A stretch of DNA of 64,000 bases from Pricia antarctica (GTDB lineage Bacteria > Bacteroidota > Bacteroidia > Flavobacteriales > Flavobacteriaceae), in contig DRGL01000084.1 in the NCBI GenBank assembly GCA_011050085.1, forward strand, positions 62,001 through 126,000. Reading direction: 5' to 3'. Below are positions 9,408 through 17,612 of this stretch, piece after piece. A program made the position numbers and the translations under genes. How positions within the stretch are numbered: position 1 is the stretch's first letter; every line of letters begins with the position of its first letter. The notes below the pieces were generated by a model, which was not told where the DNA came from, did not search any database, and saw nothing but the letters and a program-made list of their open reading frames with translations.

Positions 9408-10247
9408 ATGGATGTCGTGAACGTAACAAAATATTCGGGCGAATTGGAAGCCTTTGACGTAAACAAGCTTATCGGCTCTTTGCGGCGTTCGCAAGCAGAT
9501 GAGACTCTAGTTCAGGATATTGCCCAAGAAATACAGGGCAAAATTGAAGAAGCGATGACCACTAAAAAAATCTATCAAATGGCCTTCAGAATGCTCAAAG
9601 ACAGGAAGAGGACCAGTGCTTCGCGCTATAAACTGAAAAAGGCCCTAATGGAACTCGGCCCAACCGGTTTTCCGTTTGAAAAACTGGTAGGCAAGCTATT
9701 GGCACATGAAGGCTTTGACACAAAAGTCGGGGTAATCGTTCAGGGCAATTGCGTACGACACGAAATAGATGTGATTGCCCAAAAAGACAAAAAGCACCTT
9801 ATGATCGAATGTAAATACCATAGCGACCAGGGCCGGTTTTGCAACGTGAAAATTCCACTCTATATCCAATCCAGATTTTTGGACGTGGAAAAACAATGGG
9901 AAAAGCAAACAAGGCACCAAAACATATCCCATCAAGGGGGGGTCTATACCAATACCCGTTTTACCACCGATGCCATACAATACGGCACCTGTGTTGGGCT
10001 GATGCTGACAAGTTGGGATTTTCCGAAAGGAAACGGTCTTAAAGAACGCATAGACAAATCCGGGCTACATCCCATAACCTCTTTGACAACATTGACGAAG
10101 GCCGAGAAATCCAAACTATTGGATAAGGGCATCGTGCTCTGCCAAGAAATCAATGAAACCCCATCACTATTGCAACAAATGGGCATAACCATACAACGAC
10201 AAAAAAATATTCTCAAAGATTCAGAAGAATTATGTAGAACACATTAA
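9408..10247 (+). CDS. ATP-cone domain fused to a Mrr-like PD-(D/E)XK nuclease domain
   Basis: Residues about 5-85 resemble an ATP-cone, the nucleotide-sensing domain of ribonucleotide reductases and NrdR (KYSGELEAFDVNKLIGSL). From about residue 88 a restriction-endonuclease-like fold follows, with E91, D121 (HEIDVIA) and E134-x-K136 (IECKYH) as the probable metal-binding catalytic set. All expected residues are present, so it may be an active nuclease. No methyltransferase is nearby, which argues against a classic restriction system. It starts four bases after usp. The substrate and the effect of ATP, dATP or AMP are unknown; the coupling of nucleotide sensing to cleavage is inference from the domains. 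Confidence 0.8.
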   Translation: MDVVNVTKYSGELEAFDVNKLIGSLRRSQADETLVQDIAQEIQGKIEEAMTTKKIYQMAFRMLKDRKRTSASRYKLKKALMELGPTGFPFEKLVGKLLAHEGFDTKVGVIVQGNCVRHEIDVIAQKDKKHLMIECKYHSDQGRFCNVKIPLYIQSRFLDVEKQWEKQTRHQNISHQGGVYTNTRFTTDAIQYGTCVGLMLTSWDFPKGNGLKERIDKSGLHPITSLTTLTKAEKSKLLDKGIVLCQEINETPSLLQQMGITIQRQKNILKDSEELCRTH

Positions 10248-10263
10248 AACTAAAAAAAACAAG

Positions 10264-10282
10264 ATTCTTGTCTTTGCAGGAA
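10264..10282. repeat. REP-like intergenic hairpin
   Basis: The arms ATTCTTG and CAGGAAT pair around a six-base loop with one G-T pair, and the element is followed by GACA. It looks like a decayed copy of the common Bacteroidota dispersed element with the core ATTCCTGC...GCAGGAATGACA. It lies between the nuclease gene and the 84-aa gene. Confidence 0.5.
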
Positions 10283-10324
10283 TGACATGTAAATAAATAT
10301 CTATAAATCTCAAAAACAATACAG

Positions 10325-10579
10325 ATGAAAACAGAAGCATTAAAAAAACAGGACAGCATCGACCTAGAGCCATTTTACCAAGCAATGGAAGATGAACCAA
10401 GGTTACTGGAAGAAGCCTTTGAAACATTATTGGAAATGGTAAACTCCGAGCCCAGATCCGCCAAGAAACTGGCGCTTCTTATCAAACAGGACTTTCACGA
10501 TCTGTACAAAGAAATAGCGGAGCTATGCAAGCCGGACCAAAACAAAGGGGATACACCTTCCTGTTGTGGGGGGCACTAA
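10325..10579 (+). CDS. Small helical protein with a C-terminal CCGGH tail, 84 aa
   Basis: No family is recognised. The protein is almost entirely predicted helix and acidic (EDEPRLLEEAFETLLEMV), and ends in a cysteine/histidine tail (SCCGGH) that could bind a metal. It has no signal peptide. It sits 13 bases before the beta-CASP hydrolase gene and is preceded by an AT-rich leader containing a REP-like hairpin. A gene is supported by its in-line position, good codon use and the tight spacing to the next gene. A role as a partner of the metallo-hydrolase is only a guess from position. Confidence 0.55.
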   Translation: MKTEALKKQDSIDLEPFYQAMEDEPRLLEEAFETLLEMVNSEPRSAKKLALLIKQDFHDLYKEIAELCKPDQNKGDTPSCCGGH

Positions 10580-10592
10580 ACAGATACCATAA

Positions 10593-11969
10593 ATGAAAAA
10601 CGACAAAATAAACATTCATTTTTTAGGAGCTGCCGGAACGGTTACCGGTTCAAAATATCTTTTGGACACGGGAGACAAAAAAATATTGATCGACTGCGGA
10701 CTTTTTCAAGGCCTCAAAGAACTAAGATTAAAAAACTGGGAGCATCCTCCCGTTGAAGTCTCGGAAATTGACGCCGTCTTGCTTACCCATGGGCATATGG
10801 ACCATACAGGCTATCTGTCCAGATTGGTCAAACAGGGTTTTAAAGGCCCCATCTATGGGACGTATCCCACCTTGGACATTGCCAAAATCATATTGAACGA
10901 TAGCGCAAAAATCCAAGAACAGGAAGCCGAACGGGCCAACAAGGAAGGCTATTCCAAACATAGTCCCGCAGAACCGCTTTACGATTTAAAGGATGTTGAA
11001 AAAACCGTTTCTTATTTTAAAGGAGTACCGCCCGGCCAATGGCTGCCCTTGATGAAAAATATAAAGGCCAGATTCCAGTACAACGGCCATATCCTTGGCG
11101 CTACCTACATAGAATTGAATGTTCTCGGAAAACGTTTTGTTTTTTCAGGGGATATTGGCAGAACCAATGATTTATTATTGTACCCACCTCTAAAACCAAA
11201 AAAGGCGGATGTTCTTTTTATGGAATCGACCTATGGTGGAAGATATCATCCCGAGGAAGCAGAGGCACTTCCCGAAATTGAAAAATTGGTAAACAAAACC
11301 ATTGAAAGAGACGGAAGTCTTTTTATTCCAAGTTTTTCCGTAGAGCGTGCCCAATTGATGATGTTGATATTCTGGAGGTTATTGAAACAAAATAAAATCC
11401 CCAAAGTGCAAATGATTATGGACAGCCCAATGGGGGCTAATGTACTGGAACTGTTCCATCGTACGAGGGATTGGCACAGGTTGGAAGATGATGAGTGCGA
11501 CGAAATGTGTTCCCATTTTACCGTGGTAAGCAGTTATCGTGAAACTATGGAATTGAGAAGCGACGATACCCCTAAAATCGTCATCGCCGGAAGCGGGATG
11601 CTCACAGGAGGCAGGATGCTCAATTACCTCGAAACACAAGCGCAAAACACGAACAACACCTTGCTATTTGTGGGTTATCAAGCGGAAGGTACTCGTGGAA
11701 GAAAATTACTTGAAGGAGACAAGGAATTAAAAGTATACGGAAAAACGGTATCCTTTCGAATGGAGGTCGCAGAAATAGAAGGGCTTTCGGCACATGCTGA
11801 CCACGAAGAACTATTGGATTGGCTAAGCAAGGTCGAGCAGAAACCGGAAAGGATATTTATCGTTCACGGAGAGAAGGAAGGTGCGGAGGCATTGCAAAAA
11901 GGCATCAAGGAAACCTATGATTGGGATTCCGAAATCCCACAACTATATAGCATTGAAGAAATAGGATAG
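10593..11969 (+). CDS. Metallo-beta-lactamase/beta-CASP hydrolase (RNase-like)
   Basis: A 458-residue protein with the two-metal motif HGHMDH at residues 66-71, GTVTGSKYLL at the start, an inserted beta-CASP domain and a C-terminal RMMBL segment (LSAHADH, near residue 400). This layout matches the YSH1/CPSF-type bacterial beta-CASP proteins, which are RNA endo- or exonucleases using zinc. The canonical residues are all visible, so activity is likely. It is followed after 29 bases by the AMP-phosphorylase-type gene. In that setting it could generate nucleotides from RNA for salvage, which is inference. DNA as a substrate cannot be excluded. Confidence 0.9.
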   Translation: MKNDKINIHFLGAAGTVTGSKYLLDTGDKKILIDCGLFQGLKELRLKNWEHPPVEVSEIDAVLLTHGHMDHTGYLSRLVKQGFKGPIYGTYPTLDIAKIILNDSAKIQEQEAERANKEGYSKHSPAEPLYDLKDVEKTVSYFKGVPPGQWLPLMKNIKARFQYNGHILGATYIELNVLGKRFVFSGDIGRTNDLLLYPPLKPKKADVLFMESTYGGRYHPEEAEALPEIEKLVNKTIERDGSLFIPSFSVERAQLMMLIFWRLLKQNKIPKVQMIMDSPMGANVLELFHRTRDWHRLEDDECDEMCSHFTVVSSYRETMELRSDDTPKIVIAGSGMLTGGRMLNYLETQAQNTNNTLLFVGYQAEGTRGRKLLEGDKELKVYGKTVSFRMEVAEIEGLSAHADHEELLDWLSKVEQKPERIFIVHGEKEGAEALQKGIKETYDWDSEIPQLYSIEEIG

Positions 11970-11998
11970 GTTATGAAAATATCAAAAATGAAAATATT

Positions 11999-13501
11999 AT
12001 GGAACAACCATCGAATATCCTAAAATACAAGCACCTTGGTATTTACACACAGAACGAGCATGTGGTCTACATGCGTGAAGATTGTCACGTTTGTATTTCC
12101 GAAGGGTTTGAGGCACTTACAAGAATTAGGGTCGCCAACTCAACAGGCTCTATAGTGGCTAGCCTAAACGTTTTAAATTCGGACATTCTGTTGCCTCATG
12201 AAATTGGACTATCAGATGCGGCGGCTAAAAAATTAAAGGTATCCGGTAATGAAACCTTAAGAGTGTCCCATTTAGAACCAATAGATTCCTTAAGCCATGT
12301 GAGGGCAAAAATCTACAATCAAAAACTGGATTACACGGCATTTGATGAAATCATTACCGATATCGTTGAAGGAGATTACTCCAACATTCATCTATCGGCT
12401 TTTATTACGGCCTGTGCCGGAAATAGATTGGACATCAATGAAATCTCCAATCTAACCAAGGCCATGATAGCATCTGGAAAACAATTGGATTGGAACAAAA
12501 AAATCGTCGTCGATAAACATTGTATCGGTGGCTTGCCCGGTAACCGAACAACGCCAATTGTTGTCGCCATTGTTGCGGCCTATGGGCTTACTATGCCCAA
12601 AACATCATCGAGGGCAATTACTTCTCCTGCGGGAACAGCGGATACCATGGAGGTGTTGACCAATGTTACCCTCTCCTTGGAAGAAATCAAGGCCGTGGTA
12701 GAAAAAGAAGGAGGATGTTTTGTTTGGGGAGGTACCGCACAATTAAGTCCGGCAGATGATATGCTCATCAAGATTGAAAAAGCTTTGGATATCGATAGCG
12801 AAGGGCAGTTGATCGCATCGGTACTTTCTAAAAAAGCGGCGGCCGGTTCAACCCATGTGATCATTGATATTCCCGTGGGCGAAACGGCCAAAGTGCGTTC
12901 TTCGGAAATGGCACAACAACTGCAAAAGCATATGGTAATTGTCGGCGAAGCCATCGGTTTAAAAGTCAAGGTAGTCATCACCGACGGAAGCCAACCGGTT
13001 GGAAAGGGAATCGGCCCCAATTTGGAGGCCATCGATATTTTAAGTGTACTGCGCAATGAAGAAAGAGCACCAAAAGACCTCAAGGAAAGATCCCTGGTGT
13101 TGGCCGGGGAACTACTCGAGTTGTCGGAAGAAGTCGAGAAAAGCAAAGGGTATAAAACCGCAACACAGCTTTTGGAATCGGGAAAAGCCTATAAGAAATT
13201 CGAGTCCATTTGCAGGGCACAGGGAAGGTTTTCACAACCTCTAAAAGCATCCTATTCGCATGAAATTCGGGCCGGAAAAACAGGGGTGCTTCAACGAATA
13301 AATAATAGAAATATTGCCAAACTCGCCAAACTTTCCGGTGCTCCCCAATCAAAATCTGCCGGTATTTTACTGAACGTTCATTTGAACGATGAAATTGAAA
13401 AGGGCCAATTACTCTATACGCTCTTTGCAGAATCACAGGGCGAGTTGAATTATGCCCTTGAATATTATGAGAACCACGATGATATTATAACAATAGAATA
13501 A
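11999..13501 (+). CDS. AMP phosphorylase / thymidine phosphorylase family enzyme
   Basis: A 500-residue protein with an N-terminal extra domain of about 90 residues, as in archaeal AMP phosphorylase, and the phosphorylase core DKHCIGGLPGN (from residue 172) followed by KTSSRAITSPAGTADTMEVL. The classic thymidine phosphorylases have DKHSTGG with GGTLDKLE instead, so AMP-type chemistry (AMP plus phosphate to adenine plus ribose-1,5-bisphosphate) is more likely than thymidine cleavage. In archaea this product goes through an isomerase to RuBisCO; neither is seen here. The PRPP synthetase gene lies only 12 bases downstream, suggesting linked ribose-phosphate metabolism. The true nucleotide preference needs an assay. 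Confidence 0.85.
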   Translation: MEQPSNILKYKHLGIYTQNEHVVYMREDCHVCISEGFEALTRIRVANSTGSIVASLNVLNSDILLPHEIGLSDAAAKKLKVSGNETLRVSHLEPIDSLSHVRAKIYNQKLDYTAFDEIITDIVEGDYSNIHLSAFITACAGNRLDINEISNLTKAMIASGKQLDWNKKIVVDKHCIGGLPGNRTTPIVVAIVAAYGLTMPKTSSRAITSPAGTADTMEVLTNVTLSLEEIKAVVEKEGGCFVWGGTAQLSPADDMLIKIEKALDIDSEGQLIASVLSKKAAAGSTHVIIDIPVGETAKVRSSEMAQQLQKHMVIVGEAIGLKVKVVITDGSQPVGKGIGPNLEAIDILSVLRNEERAPKDLKERSLVLAGELLELSEEVEKSKGYKTATQLLESGKAYKKFESICRAQGRFSQPLKASYSHEIRAGKTGVLQRINNRNIAKLAKLSGAPQSKSAGILLNVHLNDEIEKGQLLYTLFAESQGELNYALEYYENHDDIITIE

Positions 13502-13513
13502 ATAAAAGTACAA

Positions 13514-14407
13514 ATGAAAATCATATTGTTCAGTCTTCCGGGAAACCAAGAACTCACGGAATTGTTAGCAGAAAAAATGAAAGCGGAAATCGGGGAATGC
13601 ACCCTACGTAAATTTCCTGACGGGGAATCCTATACGCGTATCCTTTCCGATGTAAAAGGTAAGTGTGTGGTCATAGTCTGCACTTTGCACGAACCCGATG
13701 AAAAACTATTGCCGTTGTATTTTTTAAGCCACACCGCAAAATCCTTGGGCGCTATGTGCACCTGCTTGGTGGCCCCCTATTTGGCTTATATGCGGCAGGA
13801 CAAGGTGTTCAATAAAGGCGAAGGGGTCACCTCTGGATTTTTCGGAAAATTGATTTCTGGTTTTGCAGATAGCCTCACGACCATTGACCCGCATTTACAT
13901 AGGATAAGCTCATTGGGCGAGGTATATGACATTCCGAACAGGGTCATCCATGCGGCGGACGAAATATCGAAATACATTAAGGCAAACATACATAATCCCG
14001 TGCTTATCGGACCTGATTCCGAAAGCGAACAATGGGTTTCCGATGTGGCAAAAAAGGCAAATGCCCCTTTTACCGTCTTGCAAAAAGTCCGTCATGGCGA
14101 CCGTGATGTTGAGGTTTCCGTACCGGATGTAGATAAATATAAAGATTCGACACCAGTTTTGGTAGATGATATTATTTCTACTGCCCGTACCATGATAGAA
14201 ACCGTTGCTCATTTAAAGAATGCCGGAATGAAACCACCGATCTGCATAGGTATCCATGCCGTATTTTCAGGAAATGCCTATCAGGATTTACTGGATGCTT
14301 ATGTGGAGGATATCATTACCTGCAATACCATTCCACACCGATCAAATGCTATCGATTTAAGCGATGTCATTGCCAAGGAAGTAACAGAGTTGATGCAACA
14401 TATATGA
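13514..14407 (+). CDS. Ribose-phosphate pyrophosphokinase-like enzyme
   Basis: A 297-residue phosphoribosyl pyrophosphate synthetase homologue. It has LRKFPDGES near residue 36 for ATP handling, DPHLHR near 121 for magnesium, and the ribose-5-phosphate/PRPP loop VLVDDIISTARTM with D218-D219. It is shorter than housekeeping Prs (about 315) and the loop differs from the usual DDMIDTGGT, resembling archaeal-type enzymes, so it is likely a second, specialised copy rather than the main Prs. Its tight linkage to the AMP phosphorylase gene suggests a joint pathway between ribose-5-phosphate, PRPP and AMP. It overlaps the next gene by four bases (ATGA). Confidence 0.87.
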   Translation: MKIILFSLPGNQELTELLAEKMKAEIGECTLRKFPDGESYTRILSDVKGKCVVIVCTLHEPDEKLLPLYFLSHTAKSLGAMCTCLVAPYLAYMRQDKVFNKGEGVTSGFFGKLISGFADSLTTIDPHLHRISSLGEVYDIPNRVIHAADEISKYIKANIHNPVLIGPDSESEQWVSDVAKKANAPFTVLQKVRHGDRDVEVSVPDVDKYKDSTPVLVDDIISTARTMIETVAHLKNAGMKPPICIGIHAVFSGNAYQDLLDAYVEDIITCNTIPHRSNAIDLSDVIAKEVTELMQHI

Positions 14408-15054
14408 AAAACGGATTGCACTTAATATTATTCGCTTTTATAAGTATTTCCGGATATCCACAGGATGAAATGCTGATCGGACAATTGTCCGATAGACTGG
14501 TGGTACGGGAAAATTTTGGTGAAAATGGCGATTTTCTGAACAAGCAGACCTTTACGTCGGGAAAGCTAAAAGAAGCCGATAGATATTTTGAAATTGAAGT
14601 GGTAACCGAACTCTTTGATGAGAATGGCACATCCACCGATAAATATTCCACCACCTACCGATGCAAACCGAATGAATCAAGTATAATGGTTATGGCTTTC
14701 CCATTTTCAAATCCGAAATCAAAGGAAACGGAAATCAACACAAAATCCAAAAATTTCAAGGAACTCTACGACTTGACGAACTTGGAAGATGTTGAACTCG
14801 AAATGAGTTTCGACTCCGGACTGCTGAATTTCTTTGGTTCGAACAGCAAAATAAAAATTTATGACCGGGTGTTGGAATCCAATGGAAATGGAAAAACAAT
14901 TACATCTAAAATCAACATTAAAGCCTACGCTATTGGAATACGGATAAAACAGTTGGATTATGTGGCAAATGAAAAATTGACGGGCACGGGCTTATTATCC
15001 TTTCAGAAATTTACCGAGGAAGACGGCAGCTATTTTACGATGACCTATAAATAA
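14404..15054 (+). CDS. Secreted protein of unknown function, possibly TapB-like
   Basis: A 216-residue protein with a signal peptide (MKNGLHLILFAFISISGYPQ). The rest is beta-rich, with alternating polar and hydrophobic strands, and ends in an aromatic tail. The order of strands (a GKLKEADRYFEIEV segment, then TDKYSTTYRCKP) faintly resembles the TapB family of periplasmic Bacteroidota proteins, but I would not assign it firmly. The start overlaps the stop of the PRPP synthetase gene by four bases, so the two are translationally coupled although one product is cytoplasmic and this one exported. Confidence 0.7.
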   Translation: MKNGLHLILFAFISISGYPQDEMLIGQLSDRLVVRENFGENGDFLNKQTFTSGKLKEADRYFEIEVVTELFDENGTSTDKYSTTYRCKPNESSIMVMAFPFSNPKSKETEINTKSKNFKELYDLTNLEDVELEMSFDSGLLNFFGSNSKIKIYDRVLESNGNGKTITSKINIKAYAIGIRIKQLDYVANEKLTGTGLLSFQKFTEEDGSYFTMTYK

Positions 15055-15062
15055 GCCCATAA

Positions 15063-15078
15063 CCTGCCCGACGGCAGG
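15063..15078. repeat. REP-like hairpin, CCTGCC-cgac-GGCAGG
   Basis: A perfect 6-bp stem with a four-base loop lies in the gap after the secreted protein gene. A second, outer pairing (GCCCA at 15055 with TGGGC near 15083) extends it. It belongs to a type of GC-rich dispersed element common between flavobacterial genes. It could also slow or end transcription, though there is no T-tract. Confidence 0.5.
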
Positions 15079-15153
15079 CGGGTGGGCATTTACTAAAAAG
15101 AACCATTATAAACTATCAGAAAAGAGTGAAGTGATGGTCAAAAAAAATATCAG

Positions 15154-15447
15154 ATGAAAAATTATGACACCCTTTCAGAAGCAATCAATGATTTACAGAT
15201 CAGGGGATATACCTATGATTTTAATTTGGCCCCCGACTGCCTAAAATGTGCTTCATTAGAATTGGAAATCCATCCCGAAGAGTTTGAAGTGGATGAGCTG
15301 TACCGTTTTGAAGGCATGAGCAGTACCGATGATAATAGCATACTATATGCCATTTCTTCGAAAAAAGGAATCAAAGGCACCTTAGTGGATGCCTACGGAG
15401 TATACGCCGAGAATATTTCGGAAGAAATGCGAAAAAAATTACGTTAA
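15154..15447 (+). CDS. Conserved small protein of unknown function, 97 aa
   Basis: A compact soluble protein with the pattern KNYDTLSEAINDLQ near the start, two cysteines (CLKC), HPEEFEVDELYRFEGMSS in the middle and VDAYGVYAEN at the end. I recall this as a family widespread in Bacteroidota, often labelled phosphoribosylpyrophosphate synthetase in databases. The label cannot be right by sequence, since there is no nucleotide or PRPP motif and the protein is a third of the length. Its location a kilobase after a real PRPP synthetase-like gene is suggestive but may be chance. It is followed by the copper ATPase gene after 17 bases. Confidence 0.7.
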   Translation: MKNYDTLSEAINDLQIRGYTYDFNLAPDCLKCASLELEIHPEEFEVDELYRFEGMSSTDDNSILYAISSKKGIKGTLVDAYGVYAENISEEMRKKLR

Positions 15448-15464
15448 CCCTTAAATAGAATACA

Positions 15465-17612
15465 ATGGACAATAACAAAGATCACAAGGACAAAAAAATG
15501 GATCATTCCAAGATGGACCATTCAAAGATGGACCACTCGAAAATGGAAGACCCAAAATCGGACGACCATAGTAAAATGGACCACAGTAAAATGGATCATG
15601 GTAAGATGAATCATGGTGATCATGATCATGGAGGGAGTGTTCCTATGGGAATGGCGGGCCATGACCATCATAAATTGATGATTGACGACTTCAAAAAACG
15701 GTTTTGGATTACACTGATACTAACGGTACCTATCCTTTTCTTTTCGCAAATGATCCAGAATTTTTTTGGATATAGTCTTCTGCTCCCAGGCAACCAATAT
15801 ATATTGTTCGCACTATCCAGCATTGTGTATTTCTACGGTGGTTGGCCTTTCCTCAAGGGATTCTGGTCCGAGGTAAAAAAAGCGGCTCCCGGAATGATGA
15901 CCCTAATAGCAATGGCCATTAGCGTTGCCTATTTCTATAGTTCAGCAACGGTCTTTGGCTTAGAGGGCGTCGACTTCTTCTGGGAATTGGCTACCCTAAT
16001 CGCTATTATGCTCCTTGGCCATTGGATCGAGATGAAAAGCGTCCTCGGGGCATCAAAAGCCTTACAGCTATTGGTCAGTATGATGCCCGCGGAAGCACAT
16101 CGCGTAAAAGGAGATACTATCGAGGATATCAAATTAGAGGATTTATTGAAAGATGATGTCATCCTGGTAAAACCAGGGGAAAAAGTGCCTGCTGATGGAA
16201 TAATTGTGGAAGGCTCCAGCTACTTGAACGAATCAATGTTGACCGGGGAATCAAAACCGGTCAAAAAGGAGTTGAACGATAAGGTAATCGGAGGTTCGGT
16301 AAACGGGAACAGCACCCTAAAAGTCAAGGTGGAACATACCGGAAAGGACAGTTATCTCAACAAGGTCATTACCATGGTCGAGGAGGCCCAGAAAACCAAA
16401 TCCAAGATGCAGAACCTTTCCGATAGGGCGGCAAAATGGTTGACTTACGTTGCCTTGGCTATTGGTTTTGGCACTTTGGCCGTATGGTTGATCTTAGGCT
16501 TCCCGTTCGTGTATGCCTTGGAGAGAATGGTTACCGTGATGGTCATTGCCTGCCCTCATGCCTTAGGCTTGGCCATTCCGTTGGTCGTGGCCATCTCCAC
16601 AGCCGTTTCTGCGCAAAATGGTTTGTTGATACGTAATAGGACCGCCTTTGAGGAATCACGTAAAATATCGGCTTTGCTCTTTGATAAAACAGGAACATTG
16701 ACCAAAGGGGATTTTGGTGTTACCCGTATTGAATCGGTGGATGAAAAGTATGCTGTAGATGAAGTGTTGCGGCTTGCAAGTGCCTTGGAACAAAGTTCGG
16801 AGCATCCTATCGCGGTTGGAATTATAAAAAAGGTAAAAGAAGGTAAGGTGGCCATCCCAAAACCTGAAAACTTTAATGCCATTACCGGTAAAGGGGTGGA
16901 AGCAAATGTAGATGGCAAAAAAGTAAAAGTGGTCAGTCCTGGATATTTGAGGGATGAAAAAATAACCATTCCGGAGGATGCCTATAGCGATGCTGCCGAA
17001 ACAGTGGTTTTTGTTCTAATCGATGGAAAATTGGCTGGTTATATCGCCTTAGCAGATGAGATCAGACCCGAATCTGCCGAAGCTATAAAAATATTCAAAA
17101 AGAACGATATCAAAGTGTTGATGGCTACTGGGGATAATGAAAAAACCGCTAAGGCCGTAAGCGATAAATTGGGGTTGGACGGGTATTATGCGGAAGTGCT
17201 TCCCCATCAAAAAGTAGAAATCGTAAAAGAACTACAAGGTAAAAATGAGTTTGTTGCGATGACCGGCGACGGGGTCAATGATGCCCCTGCTTTGGCACAG
17301 GCCAATGTTGGTATCGCTGTAGGCTCTGGCACCGACGTCGCTGCCGAGACCGCCGATATTATTTTGGTGAACAGCAACCCACAGGATATTGCCAACTTGA
17401 TTTTGTTCGGCAAGGCCACGTATAACAAGATGATCCAGAACCTGATATGGGCTACAGGCTATAACGTAGTGGCCATACCTTTGGCAGCCGGTGTGTTGTA
17501 CTCATCAGGCTTCGTTTTGGGCCCGGCCGTTGGTGCCGTGTTTATGAGTTTGAGTACCATAATAGTTGCCATTAATGCCCAATTGTTGAAGCGGAAAATC
17601 GGTAAGAAATAA
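15465..17612 (+). CDS. copB: Copper-exporting P-type ATPase, CopB type (P1B-3)
   Basis: A 715-residue P1B ATPase without a classic HMA domain. The first 50 residues are a His/Met-rich tail with repeated MDHSK units. The membrane metal-binding motif is CPH (residues 363-365) in place of CPC, which is typical of the CopB class. The phosphorylation site DKTGT starts at D407, and TGES and TGDGVNDAP are present. It would export copper or silver ions across the inner membrane using ATP. The stop codon shares one base with the ATG of the MFS gene that follows, so the two are coupled. The multicopper oxidase genes lie convergently downstream. Confidence 0.94.
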   Translation: MDNNKDHKDKKMDHSKMDHSKMDHSKMEDPKSDDHSKMDHSKMDHGKMNHGDHDHGGSVPMGMAGHDHHKLMIDDFKKRFWITLILTVPILFFSQMIQNFFGYSLLLPGNQYILFALSSIVYFYGGWPFLKGFWSEVKKAAPGMMTLIAMAISVAYFYSSATVFGLEGVDFFWELATLIAIMLLGHWIEMKSVLGASKALQLLVSMMPAEAHRVKGDTIEDIKLEDLLKDDVILVKPGEKVPADGIIVEGSSYLNESMLTGESKPVKKELNDKVIGGSVNGNSTLKVKVEHTGKDSYLNKVITMVEEAQKTKSKMQNLSDRAAKWLTYVALAIGFGTLAVWLILGFPFVYALERMVTVMVIACPHALGLAIPLVVAISTAVSAQNGLLIRNRTAFEESRKISALLFDKTGTLTKGDFGVTRIESVDEKYAVDEVLRLASALEQSSEHPIAVGIIKKVKEGKVAIPKPENFNAITGKGVEANVDGKKVKVVSPGYLRDEKITIPEDAYSDAAETVVFVLIDGKLAGYIALADEIRPESAEAIKIFKKNDIKVLMATGDNEKTAKAVSDKLGLDGYYAEVLPHQKVEIVKELQGKNEFVAMTGDGVNDAPALAQANVGIAVGSGTDVAAETADIILVNSNPQDIANLILFGKATYNKMIQNLIWATGYNVVAIPLAAGVLYSSGFVLGPAVGAVFMSLSTIIVAINAQLLKRKIGKK
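15498..15614 (+). repeat. Imperfect 15-bp repeats encoding MDHSK units
   Basis: Within the copB start, residues 12-26 are three consecutive MDHSK units, followed by a degenerate unit and MDHSK, MDHGK, MNHGD. The DNA copies differ at third codon positions, so the protein repeat has been kept while the DNA drifted. This fits selection for a soft metal-binding tail. Confidence 0.8.

Noticed and set aside
9408-10247. The ATP-cone nuclease considered as part of a restriction-modification or phage-defence pair
   Set aside because: No methyltransferase, helicase or toxin-like partner is adjacent, and the neighbours are metabolic. The defence reading has no support in the window.
12580-13146. 188-residue minus-strand open frame opposite the AMP phosphorylase gene
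   Set aside because: It has the Ser/Pro-rich composition of an antisense shadow and lies fully inside a confident gene.
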